64,000 nt of DNA from Bacteroidota bacterium (GTDB lineage Bacteria > Bacteroidota > Bacteroidia > Bacteroidales > P3): the NCBI GenBank assembly GCA_023415495.1, contig JAEZKK010000010.1, forward strand, positions 13,421 through 77,420. Reading direction: 5' to 3'. The position numbers were made by a program, and so were the translations under genes. Under the pieces are notes generated by a model. That model saw nothing but the letters and a program-made list of their open reading frames with translations. It did no database searches and had not been told where the DNA came from. Shown here piece after piece: positions 35,079 through 43,175 of this stretch. How positions within the stretch are numbered: position 1 is the stretch's first letter; each line of letters begins with the position of its first letter.

Positions 35079-36866
35079 TTAATCAAGTTTCAATACTGCA
35101 AGGAAAGCCGATTGTGGAACTTCCACATTACCTACCTGACGCATCCTCTTCTTCCCTTCCTTTTGTTTTTCCAATAGTTTACGCTTACGAGAAATATCCC
35201 CTCCATAACATTTTGCAGTTACGTCTTTTCTAACAGCCTTAACGGTTTCTCTTGCAATAATCTTAGACCCAATTGCTGCCTGTATTGCAATATCGAACTG
35301 TTGCCTTGGGATTAATTCCTTAAGCTTTTCACACATCTTTCTCCCAAGCGGATAGGCATTGTCGAAGTGAGTAAGAGCAGAAAGAGCATCTACTGGGTCT
35401 CCATTAAGGAGGATTTCTAATCTAACAAGTTTTGAAGGTTTGAAATCCAAGGGATGATAGTCGAAGGATGCATAACCCTTTGATATGGATTTTAGTTTAT
35501 CATAGAAATCAAATACAATCTCTCCTAATGGCATCTCGAATACTATCTCAGCCCTATCGCTTGTTAGGTAGGTTTGGTTTTTAAGTATTCCTCTCTTATC
35601 AATACAAAGTGTTAGAATAGCCCCAATATATTCTGACTTTGTTATAATTGAAGCTATAATATAAGGCTCTTCAATAAAGTTTATATAATTAGGTTCAGGC
35701 AAACCACTTGGATTATATACATCAAGTATTTCTCCCTTATTGGTATGTACCTTATAGTTTACGTTAGGAACTGTTGTGATTACATCTATATTAAACTCTC
35801 TTGTAAGTCTTTCCTGAACAATCTCCATATGCAATAATCCAAGGAAACCGCAACGGAATCCAAACCCAAGGGCTAATGAACTTTCTGGTTCGAAGGTTAG
35901 GCTGGCATCGTTAAGTTGTAGCTTTTCAATAGAGGCTCTTAATTCTTCATAGTCATCTGCATCTACTGGATAAATCCCAGCAAAAACCATTGGCTTAACA
36001 TTCTCAAATCCTGCAATAGCTTCCTTGCAAGGGTTTTCTACAGTGGTAATAGTATCTCCAACCTTAACCTCTTTCGAGGTTTTTATTCCTGAAATAATAT
36101 ATCCAACATCTCCAACAGATAATGTTGTTCTTGGCTCTGGCTTAAGTTTCAAAACTCCTATCTCATCTGCATTATATTCCTTCCCAGTGTTTACAAATTT
36201 CACCCTTTCACCTTTACTTAACGACCCATTCATAATTCTGAAATAGGAAATTATACCTCTAAAACTATTAAAAACAGAATCGAAGATTAGGGCTTGCAAA
36301 GGAGCATTTTCATCTCCCTTTGGATGAGGTACTCTTTCAATAATTCTTTCCAAAATCTTTTCTACTCCAAGTCCTGTTTTGCCTGAAGCGGGAATGATAT
36401 CATCTATATCACATCCTATAAGGTCTATAATCTGGTCGCTAACTTCCTCAGGCATGGAATTTGGCAGGTCCATCTTATTAAGAATAGGGATAATCTCAAG
36501 ATTATTATCAATTGCTTGATATAGGTTTGAGATTGTTTGGGCTTGAATACCCTGAGTAGAGTCGATAATCAATAATGCACCCTCACAGGCAGCAATAGAG
36601 CGGGAAACTTCATAACTAAAGTCCACATGACCGGGAGTATCGATAAGGTTAAGGTAGTATTTCTCTCCCTTATAAAGATATTCCATTTGGATAGCATGGG
36701 ATTTGATAGTGATTCCTCTTTCTTTTTCAAGGTCCATATTATCCAAAACCTGATTCTCCATATCCCTTGAGGAAACAGTCTTAGTAAATTCTAAGAGTCT
36801 GTCAGCCAAGGTGCTTTTCCCATGGTCAATATGTGCAATTATACAAAAATTCCTGATATTCTTCAT
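35079..36866 (-). CDS. lepA: Elongation factor 4 (LepA)
   Basis: Ribosome-associated translational GTPase. 595 residues, the standard length. G1 [13 protein letters not shown]3 DTPGHVDF, G4 NKMDLP and the LepA-specific C-terminal domain ([20 protein letters not shown]) are visible. The start ATG is fixed by [25 protein letters not shown] box at 36917-36924 on the minus strand lies 51 bases upstream. Confidence 0.97.
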   Translation of the reverse strand: MKNIRNFCIIAHIDHGKSTLADRLLEFTKTVSSRDMENQVLDNMDLEKERGITIKSHAIQMEYLYKGEKYYLNLIDTPGHVDFSYEVSRSIAACEGALLIIDSTQGIQAQTISNLYQAIDNNLEIIPILNKMDLPNSMPEEVSDQIIDLIGCDIDDIIPASGKTGLGVEKILERIIERVPHPKGDENAPLQALIFDSVFNSFRGIISYFRIMNGSLSKGERVKFVNTGKEYNADEIGVLKLKPEPRTTLSVGDVGYIISGIKTSKEVKVGDTITTVENPCKEAIAGFENVKPMVFAGIYPVDADDYEELRASIEKLQLNDASLTFEPESSLALGFGFRCGFLGLLHMEIVQERLTREFNIDVITTVPNVNYKVHTNKGEILDVYNPSGLPEPNYINFIEEPYIIASIITKSEYIGAILTLCIDKRGILKNQTYLTSDRAEIVFEMPLGEIVFDFYDKLKSISKGYASFDYHPLDFKPSKLVRLEILLNGDPVDALSALTHFDNAYPLGRKMCEKLKELIPRQQFDIAIQAAIGSKIIARETVKAVRKDVTAKCYGGDISRKRKLLEKQKEGKKRMRQVGNVEVPQSAFLAVLKLD

Positions 36867-36916
36867 CTACTTATATTTCTTCTTTCTAATTTCTCTGCCC
36901 TATTAATAGCAACTTG

Positions 36917-36924
36917 CAAAGATA
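36917..36924 (-). promoter_or_regulatory. -7 promoter box for lepA
   Basis: TATCTTTG on the minus strand, an exact TAnnTTTG match, 51 bases before the lepA ATG. Confidence 0.55.
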
Positions 36925-37050
36925 CGAGAATTTTTAAAAACTAAGCATATACAAGGCTTAATCATTTCGATTAATCATGCACAATTAATATCTTGATATG
37001 AAATTTACATATCTTTAACCCCTGCTTAATTAACATCTAAGTTAAGAGAC

Positions 37051-37148
37051 CTAACTCTTGATTCTACGAAAATGTAATTTGATTCTATTTTTTTAGAATC
37101 AAGAGTTAGTTTTCTGTAATTTGATTCCATTTCGCTGTAATTTGATTC
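37051..37148. repeat. TTGATTC array on a 21-bp lattice with a 16-bp inverted repeat
   Basis: TTGATTC occurs at 37058, 37079, 37121 and 37142, spacings of 21, 42 and 21 bp. The unit is TGTAATTTGATTC(C/T) in the last three. The first copy lies in CTAACTCTTGATTCTA (37051-37066), whose perfect inverse complement is at 37094-37109, giving a 16-bp stem with a 27-base loop containing the second copy. It lies in the 917-base gap between lepA and the T9SS genes. No coding potential. Confidence 0.8.
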
Positions 37149-37288
37149 CAATTCCCAATATTCCCCAAAAGCCACATAGCGTCGAAATTATGGTAGATTG
37201 CAATATAATTATTGGATAATAAATAACAAATCAGAATAATAAAAAGTTAAATACTCATAAATATTATGATATCTCAAAAATATTATTA

Positions 37289-37296
37289 TACCTTTG
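37289..37296 (+). promoter_or_regulatory. -7 promoter box upstream of the 37326 ORF and T9SS genes
   Basis: TACCTTTG matches TAnnTTTG. It lies 29 bases before the ATG of a 69-codon frame and nearly 500 bases before the first T9SS-cargo gene. No closer promoter box was found for that gene. Confidence 0.45.
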
Positions 37297-37325
37297 CAAA
37301 TCAAGATATTTCTATTAAATAAGAG

Positions 37326-37535
37326 ATGAAAGAAAATAGAAACATAATAAATCAAATGCAGAACTTGCTCAAAAGAACAAAGCTCAAGCTTTCTTTGATG
37401 TATTTATTATGTGTTCTATCTGATAAAATTATAAATAAAAACTCATTCCCTTCACTATATTATTTCAATTTGCTAAGACAAAAGAAGATTCTTCTATTTT
37501 CCTTAGGGGCGTTAAGGGGAGTGATGTATAATTAA
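37326..37535 (+). CDS. Doubtful 69-residue ORF in a long leader region
   Basis: 69 codons beginning MKENRNIINQ, with Lys/Leu/Phe-rich composition and no recognised motif. It has a -7 box at 37289-37296 and a purine run (AAATAAGAG) before the ATG, which gives some support, but the codon pattern is not clearly that of a gene. It may be a leader peptide, a relic, or chance in the untranslated region of the T9SS genes. From 37536 to 37783 no gene is seen, only a possible relic at 37708-37764 (open, ending GSTLDIRIE). Confidence 0.3.
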   Translation: MKENRNIINQMQNLLKRTKLKLSLMYLLCVLSDKIINKNSFPSLYYFNLLRQKKILLFSLGALRGVMYN

Positions 37536-37783
37536 TCCCTAACACATCAACAAACTCCCCATACTCAAGAAAACATAAAAAGCTTAATATAAATTATTTT
37601 CCAAGTTAGAGGAGTATTAAGTACAATCCAAATTGTAAAATCTTTATTGAACAAATAAAGAAAACAACACATATACCATACAACAAATATCTAAGTAATT
37701 TGTAGAAATTTCTGGAGATTCAGAAGTTAAACTTGGTTCAACATTAGATATTAGAATTGAATAAATAAAAAAAAGAAAAAGAA

Positions 37784-38731
37784 ATGAAAACAAACGTTTA
37801 TAAATTAGTAATAGGAGTAATTATTACTCTAATATCATTTAGTGCTTCTGCACAAGATTATGAGTATATTCCAATTGTAAAACCAGGTTTGCAAATTTGG
37901 ACTCACGACCGAGGCTATGCTGGCCATGATGACGAAGCGTATAAGTTTAGGAGATATGCTCTTACTGAAGAAGATACTATAATAGAGAATATAACCTATA
38001 AAAAAATATATGAGTTTACAGATATAGAATTTAATCCACTTACTGCAGAATATTTTGGAGCAATGAGAGAAACACCTCAAAGACAGGTGTTTTTTAGAGG
38101 AGATTATCATTCAATTAATAATGAGGTATTATTATACGATTTTTCTCTTTCTGTAGGAGATACATTCGGTATGGTTTCTTTTTTTTCTCTTTCTGTAGGA
38201 GATACATTCGGTATGGTTTCTTTTACATTTGCAGTCGAATCTATTGACACTATTAATTATAACGGGATTCCAAGAAGAAAATTTACAATTAGGCCTTTCC
38301 CATATGATTTATTAGGTGGAGATTGGATAGAAGGGATTGGCAATCCAGAGGGGATATATGTGAGACCTTCTATTGGTCATACTGACGCATGGAGTGTAAC
38401 TCGTTGTTATATTCATAATGGAGATTTACTTTACTCAAATTATTCACATGGAGGTAATGATTGCATAACCCCTTTAATGGGAATTGAAAGTATAGTAGAA
38501 GATAATTCAATAACCCTTTATCCTAATCCGACAAATACCGAAGTAAATATCAGTTCGGAGAGTATAATTAATTCAATAGAGATATTTAATTCACTTGGGC
38601 AGAGGGTTTATTATAGTGTGGTAAATTCAATGGAGAAGACAATTGATATTTCTTCTTTTACCAATGGAGTTTATATTCTTGGGGTAAATACTGAGAATGG
38701 GGTTATTAGGAAGAAGATTATTAAGAACTAA
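37784..38731 (+). CDS. T9SS cargo protein (type A sorting domain), paralogue 1
   Basis: 315 residues, exported. A signal peptide (LVIGVIITLISFSASAQ) precedes a beta-rich body of unknown function. The last ~75 residues form a type A C-terminal sorting domain: LYPNPTNTEVNISSE, IEIFNSLGQRVY, ISSFTNGVYILGV and a basic end. This predicts outer-membrane passage by the type IX system and cell-surface attachment or release. It contains an exact 42-bp tandem duplication (38141-38224) adding 14 residues. The gene at 38743 is a close paralogue, 11 bases downstream. Confidence 0.85.
   Translation: MKTNVYKLVIGVIITLISFSASAQDYEYIPIVKPGLQIWTHDRGYAGHDDEAYKFRRYALTEEDTIIENITYKKIYEFTDIEFNPLTAEYFGAMRETPQRQVFFRGDYHSINNEVLLYDFSLSVGDTFGMVSFFSLSVGDTFGMVSFTFAVESIDTINYNGIPRRKFTIRPFPYDLLGGDWIEGIGNPEGIYVRPSIGHTDAWSVTRCYIHNGDLLYSNYSHGGNDCITPLMGIESIVEDNSITLYPNPTNTEVNISSESIINSIEIFNSLGQRVYYSVVNSMEKTIDISSFTNGVYILGVNTENGVIRKKIIKN
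38141..38224 (+). repeat. Exact 42-bp tandem duplication inside the T9SS gene
   Basis: The 42 bases at 38141-38182 are repeated without change at 38183-38224, in frame, so FSLSVGDTFGMVSF occurs twice in a row. The paralogue at 38743 has one related copy (FSLSVGDTLPIGYF). The identity points to a very recent slippage or recombination event. Confidence 0.95.
38399..38463 (+). repeat. 65-bp tract identical to 39361-39425 in the paralogue
   Basis: The two tracts are identical base for base, including silent positions, and the similarity continues at high level to the 3' ends of both genes, while the central parts of the genes differ much more. This suggests gene conversion or strong constraint on the sorting-domain side. 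Confidence 0.9.
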
Positions 38732-38742
38732 ATCTATAAGTT

Positions 38743-39693
38743 ATGAAAACACAAGTTTATAAATTAGTAATAGGAGTAGTTATTACCCTAATATCTTTTA
38801 GTGTTTCAGCACAAGATTATGAATATATCCCTTTGGTTAAACCAGGATTACAATTATGGACTTGTGACAAAGGCTATTATGGATATGATGATCAAGCTTA
38901 TAGATTTAAGAGATTTGCTCTTACAGATGAGGATACAATAATTGATAATGAAACGTATAAAAAACTATACTTTTATAGGAGTGTTGAATTTAATCCATCA
39001 ACAGCAACTTATATTGGAGGCTTAAGAGAAAACTCTCAAAAACAAGTTTTTTACAGAGGGCTTAACGGATATAGAGATATGGATGACAGTCCTAATGGAA
39101 TACAAGAACTAAATGAGATGATATATGATTTTTCTCTTTCAGTTGGAGATACGCTCCCTATAGGATATTTCAATATGAACCCTCAAATTATTTTGAATGT
39201 TGCAAATATAGACACTATAAATAATAATGGAATAGAAAGAAGAAGGTTTACGATACAAACTATTGGAGGTAGTATTGTTGGTTTTTGGATTGAGGGTATT
39301 GGAAACAGAGAAGGTTTGTTCTTCCCTTTTCATATAACTACTGGTGATTTTTGGGGGAATACTCGTTGTTATATTCATAATGGAGATTTACTTTACTCAA
39401 ATTATTCACATGGAGGTAATGATTGTATAACCCCTTTAATGGGAGTTGAAAGCATAGTAGAAGATAATTCAATTACCATTTATCCAAATCCATCAAATAG
39501 CGAAGTAAATATAAGTTCGGAGAATATTATTAATTCAATTGAGATATTTAATTCACTTGGGCAAAGGGTATATTATAGTGTGGTTAATTCAATGGAGGAG
39601 GTAATTGATATTTCTTCTTTTGTAAATGGGGTTTATATTCTTGGGGTTAATACTGAAAATGGGGTTATTAGGAAGAAGATTATTAAGAATTAG
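38743..39693 (+). CDS. T9SS cargo protein (type A sorting domain), paralogue 2
   Basis: 316 residues, with the same plan as the gene before it: signal peptide ending SFSVSAQ, beta-rich body, and a type A sorting domain (YPNPSNSEVNISSE, IEIFNSLGQRVYY, NGVYILGV, VIRKKIIKN). The last 80 residues are nearly identical to paralogue 1, the central ~170 much less so. The family function is unknown; surface location follows from the sorting domain. It is followed by a bidirectional terminator at 39731-39762. The pair is probably co-transcribed, as only 11 bases separate them. Confidence 0.85.
   Translation: MKTQVYKLVIGVVITLISFSVSAQDYEYIPLVKPGLQLWTCDKGYYGYDDQAYRFKRFALTDEDTIIDNETYKKLYFYRSVEFNPSTATYIGGLRENSQKQVFYRGLNGYRDMDDSPNGIQELNEMIYDFSLSVGDTLPIGYFNMNPQIILNVANIDTINNNGIERRRFTIQTIGGSIVGFWIEGIGNREGLFFPFHITTGDFWGNTRCYIHNGDLLYSNYSHGGNDCITPLMGVESIVEDNSITIYPNPSNSEVNISSENIINSIEIFNSLGQRVYYSVVNSMEEVIDISSFVNGVYILGVNTENGVIRKKIIKN
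39361..39425 (+). repeat. 65-bp tract identical to 38399-38463
   Basis: Second copy of the identical tract, ending in the codons of the HGGNDC segment in front of the sorting domain. Confidence 0.9.
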
Positions 39694-39730
39694 GATATCT
39701 TCTTTGTAGTAAAGAAATGAATAAAATTAT

Positions 39731-39762
39731 AAGGGAGTTGAGCAATTGAAATCAACTCCCTT
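39731..39762. terminator. Bidirectional terminator between convergent genes
   Basis: AAGGGAGTTGA and TCAACTCCCTT form an 11-bp stem with a ten-base loop. T-rich tracts lie on the right (ATTTTATT) for the plus-strand T9SS genes and, more weakly, on the left for the minus-strand 39766 gene. Confidence 0.8.
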
Positions 39763-39765
39763 ATT

Positions 39766-40131
39766 TTATTCTTTCTCTTTTTTTGCGTTATCTATTCTCT
39801 TAATAGAATAGAAGGTTATTAAGGAGATTGAACAGATTAGATTAAGAATGCTTAGGGTTAAAAACATTTCGTCTTTTACTATAAAGAGTCTGTATAAGAT
39901 AAATGCTATTACTAATCCTATTGCGATAAAACTCTTTTTATTAAGATATTCCATAAGTCCCTCCCATAGTGCAACACCAAGAGAAAGCAGTAAAGGGATT
40001 AATGAATAATAAAATACAGAACTGTAATCGATAGTGCTTGTATTGGTAAGAGACCTTAAGACAATAACAAGGGTAAATCCAAGAATTATGTCCATTAAAT
40101 AATCTAAAGTTTTAGTTTTCATATTTAGCAA
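39766..40131 (-). CDS. Small membrane protein, unknown function
   Basis: 121 residues with four hydrophobic helices (ILGFTLVIVLRSL; YSLIPLLLSLGVALWEGLM; FIAIGLVIAFILYRLFIV; LSILNLICSISLITFY) and a charged C-terminus. No family was recognised; it resembles small integral membrane proteins conserved among Bacteroidota. A full promoter lies 11 bases upstream (40142-40173). It is convergent with the T9SS pair, sharing their terminator, and divergent from rsgA. Confidence 0.65.
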   Translation of the reverse strand: MLNMKTKTLDYLMDIILGFTLVIVLRSLTNTSTIDYSSVFYYSLIPLLLSLGVALWEGLMEYLNKKSFIAIGLVIAFILYRLFIVKDEMFLTLSILNLICSISLITFYSIKRIDNAKKEKE

Positions 40132-40141
40132 GTTTATTTTG

Positions 40142-40173
40142 CAAATATATAATTAGTTTCTTTTTCTTCCAAA
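40142..40173 (-). promoter_or_regulatory. Promoter of the 39766 gene
   Basis: On the minus strand TTTG (40173-40170), 20 bases and TATATTTG (40149-40142) match both Bacteroidota boxes. The ATG at 40131 is 11 bases from the -7 box, so the leader would be very short. Confidence 0.65.
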
Positions 40174-40226
40174 TTTGAGGTTATTATTTATATATTTAAA
40201 ATCTCGGTTTAGTGGCGGAAAATTAG

Positions 40227-40234
40227 TAATTTTG
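40227..40234 (+). promoter_or_regulatory. -7 promoter box for rsgA
   Basis: TAATTTTG lies only 12 bases before the rsgA ATG, again implying a very short leader. Confidence 0.5.
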
Positions 40235-40245
40235 CAATTAATTAT

Positions 40246-41187
40246 ATGGAAACAGGAAGAGTAATTAGAACTACGGGAAGTCATTATACTATAAGGTCAA
40301 ATCAGGGAGAAATACTTGAATGTCTTATAAGGGGGAATTTTAGGGTTAGGGGAATTAAAACCACTAATCCTGTTTCTGTTGGAGATGTTGTGGACTTTAT
40401 ACCTCCAACAACAACATCATACGGAGTAATAACCAATATCCACCCAAGGAAAAACTACCTAATACGTCGTTCAACCAATCTTTCGAAACGTTCCCATATA
40501 ATAGCATCTAATGTTGACCAAGCATTTTTAATTGCAACCCTTATCCTTCCAAGAACTTCAACAGGATTTATAGATAGATTCCTTCTTACAACTCAAGCAT
40601 ACGATATTCCCACAATAATTATCTTTAATAAGATTGACCTATATGATACGCAGGTAAGGGAATATGCTAAGGAGTTTATGGATATTTATCGAAATATTGG
40701 ATATGATTGTATCGAGACCTCAGCCCTAAGAGGAGATAATATAGAATTGATTAAAGAAAGGATGCAAGGCAAGACAACATTATTATCAGGACATAGCGGA
40801 GTAGGGAAGAGTGCATTGATTAATTCAATTGATAATAATCTAAACCTAAGAACAGGAGAAATATCCCAATATCATTTAAAGGGGAAGCATACAACAACCT
40901 TTGCAGAAATGTTCCCACTTAGTTTTGGAGGAGATATTATTGATACTCCCGGAATTAAAGAATTTGGAGTCTTTGATTTTAAAAAAGAAGAGATAGGATT
41001 ATATTATCCAGAGATGAAAATGCGTTTAGATGGTTGCAGGTTTTATAATTGTACCCACGAGCACGAACCAGGATGTGCAATTAAAAAAGCTGTGGAAGAA
41101 GGAGAAATAAGTATGGAAAGATATATTAATTACCTTAAAATCCTAAATGGAGAGGAATTAAGGATAGAGAAATGGGAGGATGATTAG
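40246..41187 (+). CDS. rsgA: Ribosome small-subunit-dependent GTPase A
   Basis: Circularly permuted GTPase that helps mature the 30S subunit. 313 residues: N-terminal OB fold, G4 NKID at 128-131, G1 GHSGVGKS at 182-189, G3 DTPG at 233-236, and a zinc site from C264, C269, H271 and C277. The G4-before-G1 order is the family hallmark. Its stop is directly followed by the dtd ATG, so rsgA, dtd and the following small genes form an operon that may continue to wecB and the prenyl synthase. Confidence 0.96.
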   Translation: METGRVIRTTGSHYTIRSNQGEILECLIRGNFRVRGIKTTNPVSVGDVVDFIPPTTTSYGVITNIHPRKNYLIRRSTNLSKRSHIIASNVDQAFLIATLILPRTSTGFIDRFLLTTQAYDIPTIIIFNKIDLYDTQVREYAKEFMDIYRNIGYDCIETSALRGDNIELIKERMQGKTTLLSGHSGVGKSALINSIDNNLNLRTGEISQYHLKGKHTTTFAEMFPLSFGGDIIDTPGIKEFGVFDFKKEEIGLYYPEMKMRLDGCRFYNCTHEHEPGCAIKKAVEEGEISMERYINYLKILNGEELRIEKWEDD

Positions 41188-41640
41188 ATGAGGGTTGTTG
41201 TTCAAAGAGTAGAGAGAGCAAGTGTAGGAATTGATAATAAATTATACTCAAGTATAGAAAAGGGTTTATTAGTTCTTTTGGGAATTGAGGATGAGGATGG
41301 GGATAATGATATTGATTATCTATGCAAAAAGATATCTAAACTAAGGATATTTGATGATGAGAATGGAGTAATGAACCTTAGCGTTAAGGATATTAATGGA
41401 GAAATCCTATTAGTAAGTCAGTTCACCCTCCATGCAAGTACAAAGAAAGGAAATAGACCAACCTATATAAGAGCATCAAAACCCGATTATGCAATACCTT
41501 TATATAAGAAGTTTATTTCTGAATTGGAAAAAGAAACAGATAGAGAAATTAAGACAGGAGAATTTGGAGCAGATATGAAGGTAGAGCTTATTAACGATGG
41601 TCCTGTTACAATAATAATAGATACCAAAAACCCTGAGTAA
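41188..41640 (+). CDS. dtd: D-aminoacyl-tRNA deacylase
   Basis: Removes D-amino acids (and glycine mischarged on tRNA-Ala) from tRNA. 150 residues, normal length. MRVVVQRVERASV at the start, SQFTLHAST near residue 79 and NDGPVTI at the C-terminus are the family segments. It begins immediately after rsgA stops. A small membrane-protein frame overlaps its stop codon (TAATG). Confidence 0.95.
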   Translation: MRVVVQRVERASVGIDNKLYSSIEKGLLVLLGIEDEDGDNDIDYLCKKISKLRIFDDENGVMNLSVKDINGEILLVSQFTLHASTKKGNRPTYIRASKPDYAIPLYKKFISELEKETDREIKTGEFGADMKVELINDGPVTIIIDTKNPE

Positions 41641-41753
41641 TGGATAAGACAATAATAAATATAATTGCATTTATAACAGTAGTAATCACAATGATTCTAA
41701 TATATGTTATATTGCGAGTACTGCCTAAATATATTAGAGGCAAAAAAAAATAA
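41640..41753 (+). CDS. 37-residue single-helix membrane protein
   Basis: The ATG at 41640 overlaps the dtd stop (TAATG) and the frame runs for 37 codons, MDKTIINIIAFI to IRGKKK. It encodes one strong hydrophobic helix followed by a Lys/Arg-rich end, which by the positive-inside rule suggests an N-out small membrane protein. The stop is six bases before the next ATG at 41760. The coupled position on both sides supports a real gene, though so short a frame cannot be proved by eye. Confidence 0.5.
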   Translation: MDKTIINIIAFITVVITMILIYVILRVLPKYIRGKKK

Positions 41754-41759
41754 AACAAG

Positions 41760-42008
41760 ATGGAAACAATATTAATATTATTCGGAATTACAGCAGTAAT
41801 ACTTCTTCTATGCTTTGCATTTTTTGGAGTAAAGATGTTTTTCAAAAAGAATGGAGAATTTAAAAAAGGTTGTAGCTCAGCAGACCCTTATACAGGAGAG
41901 AAAACCTTTTGCCATTGTTCAAACAAATCAGTATATTCAGAGTGCAAGGAAGGCAAGAAATATAACCCTTTGGATATAAATAAAGAATTATTAGAGGAAA
42001 CTAAATAA
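41760..42008 (+). CDS. Small membrane protein with Cys-rich cytoplasmic tail
   Basis: 82 residues: one N-terminal helix (ILILFGITAVILLLCFAFFGV), then a soluble tail with cysteines in GCSSADPYTG, FCHCSN and ECKEGK. Similar short proteins are conserved in Bacteroidota from memory, without known function; the cysteines may bind metal or a cluster. It lies between the 37-residue ORF and wecB with gaps of 6 and 22 bases, in the same direction. Confidence 0.65.
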   Translation: METILILFGITAVILLLCFAFFGVKMFFKKNGEFKKGCSSADPYTGEKTFCHCSNKSVYSECKEGKKYNPLDINKELLEETK

Positions 42009-42030
42009 GAAAAACATTAGAGAAAGCAAG

Positions 42031-43173
42031 ATGATAAAGATCTTAACAATAATTGGAGCAAGACCACAGATAATTAAATCCTCAGCATTATCAAGAGCAA
42101 TTAGTGAGGAGTATTATGATAGGATTCAAGAAGTAATTCTCCATACAGGACAGCATTATGATGAAAACATGTCAAGAGTTTTCTTTGAAGAATTATCAAT
42201 TCCAAAACCAAAATATAATCTAAATGTAGGCTCTTCTTCCCATGGAGTACAAACAGCCAAGATGATTGAGGGAATAGAAAAAGCACTAATAGATGAAAGC
42301 CCGAATGCAGTTGTAGTTTACGGAGATACTAATTCAACCCTTGCAGCAGCTCTTGCAGCATCAAAACTCTTAGTCCCAGTAATACATATCGAAGCTGGAT
42401 TGCGTTCATTCAATAAAACAATGCCGGAGGAGATAAATCGTATTATGGCAGACCATGTTTCCACCCTTTTGTTTTCTCCAACCCTATCAGGGATAAAAAA
42501 TCTTTTAAACGAAGGATTCTCAATGGAAATACATGAAAAGCCAAATATGGATTTCCCTAATATCTATCATTGCGGCGATATCATGTACGATAATACTATT
42601 TACTTCTCTCAAATGATAAATGAGAGTATAGATAAGATAAAAGAATTCTTTCTAAAGTATAAGAAGGATTTTATCCTTTGCACAATTCACCGTAACGCAA
42701 ATACCGATGACCCATATAGATTAAATTCAATATTTAAAGCCCTCTTGGAATTAGCAAAAAAGGAAAGAATAATCCTGCCACTACATCCAAGAACCAAGAA
42801 ATATCTTAAATCTAATCTTCATCCAGAGGTTTATTCCCAATTAAGCAGAACCAAGAAAATTGAAATACTTCCTCCACTTCCTTTCTTAGATATGATTTAC
42901 TTGGAATCCACTGCCAAACTCGTAATAACCGATTCGGGAGGAGTACAGAAAGAAGCATATTTCCTTGAAACACCTTGTATAATTCTAAGACCAGAAACAG
43001 AATGGGTAGAGATTGTAGAGAATAATTGTGCAAGATTGGTCGATAGCGATTACGATAGAATAATAAAAGAAGCAAATTATTATATATCAAAACCACCTAC
43101 CAATTATCCAAAGATATTTGGAGATGCAAGAGCAGGTAAATTTATTTGTGAACAGATAATAAAATATATTTAA
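42031..43173 (+). CDS. wecB: UDP-N-acetylglucosamine 2-epimerase (non-hydrolysing)
   Basis: Converts UDP-GlcNAc to UDP-ManNAc for surface polysaccharide. 380 residues. Segments such as TIIGARPQIIKSSA, LHTGQHYDENMS, VYGDTNSTLAAALAA, HIEAGLRSFNKTMPEEINR and ITDSGGVQKEAYFL are diagnostic. It is downstream of rsgA-dtd and the small membrane genes, and 2 bases before the prenyl synthase. Together with the DegT, sugar-transferase and Wza/Wzc genes it shows that glycan genes are scattered across the window. Confidence 0.95.
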   Translation: MIKILTIIGARPQIIKSSALSRAISEEYYDRIQEVILHTGQHYDENMSRVFFEELSIPKPKYNLNVGSSSHGVQTAKMIEGIEKALIDESPNAVVVYGDTNSTLAAALAASKLLVPVIHIEAGLRSFNKTMPEEINRIMADHVSTLLFSPTLSGIKNLLNEGFSMEIHEKPNMDFPNIYHCGDIMYDNTIYFSQMINESIDKIKEFFLKYKKDFILCTIHRNANTDDPYRLNSIFKALLELAKKERIILPLHPRTKKYLKSNLHPEVYSQLSRTKKIEILPPLPFLDMIYLESTAKLVITDSGGVQKEAYFLETPCIILRPETEWVEIVENNCARLVDSDYDRIIKEANYYISKPPTNYPKIFGDARAGKFICEQIIKYI

Positions 43174-43175
43174 TC

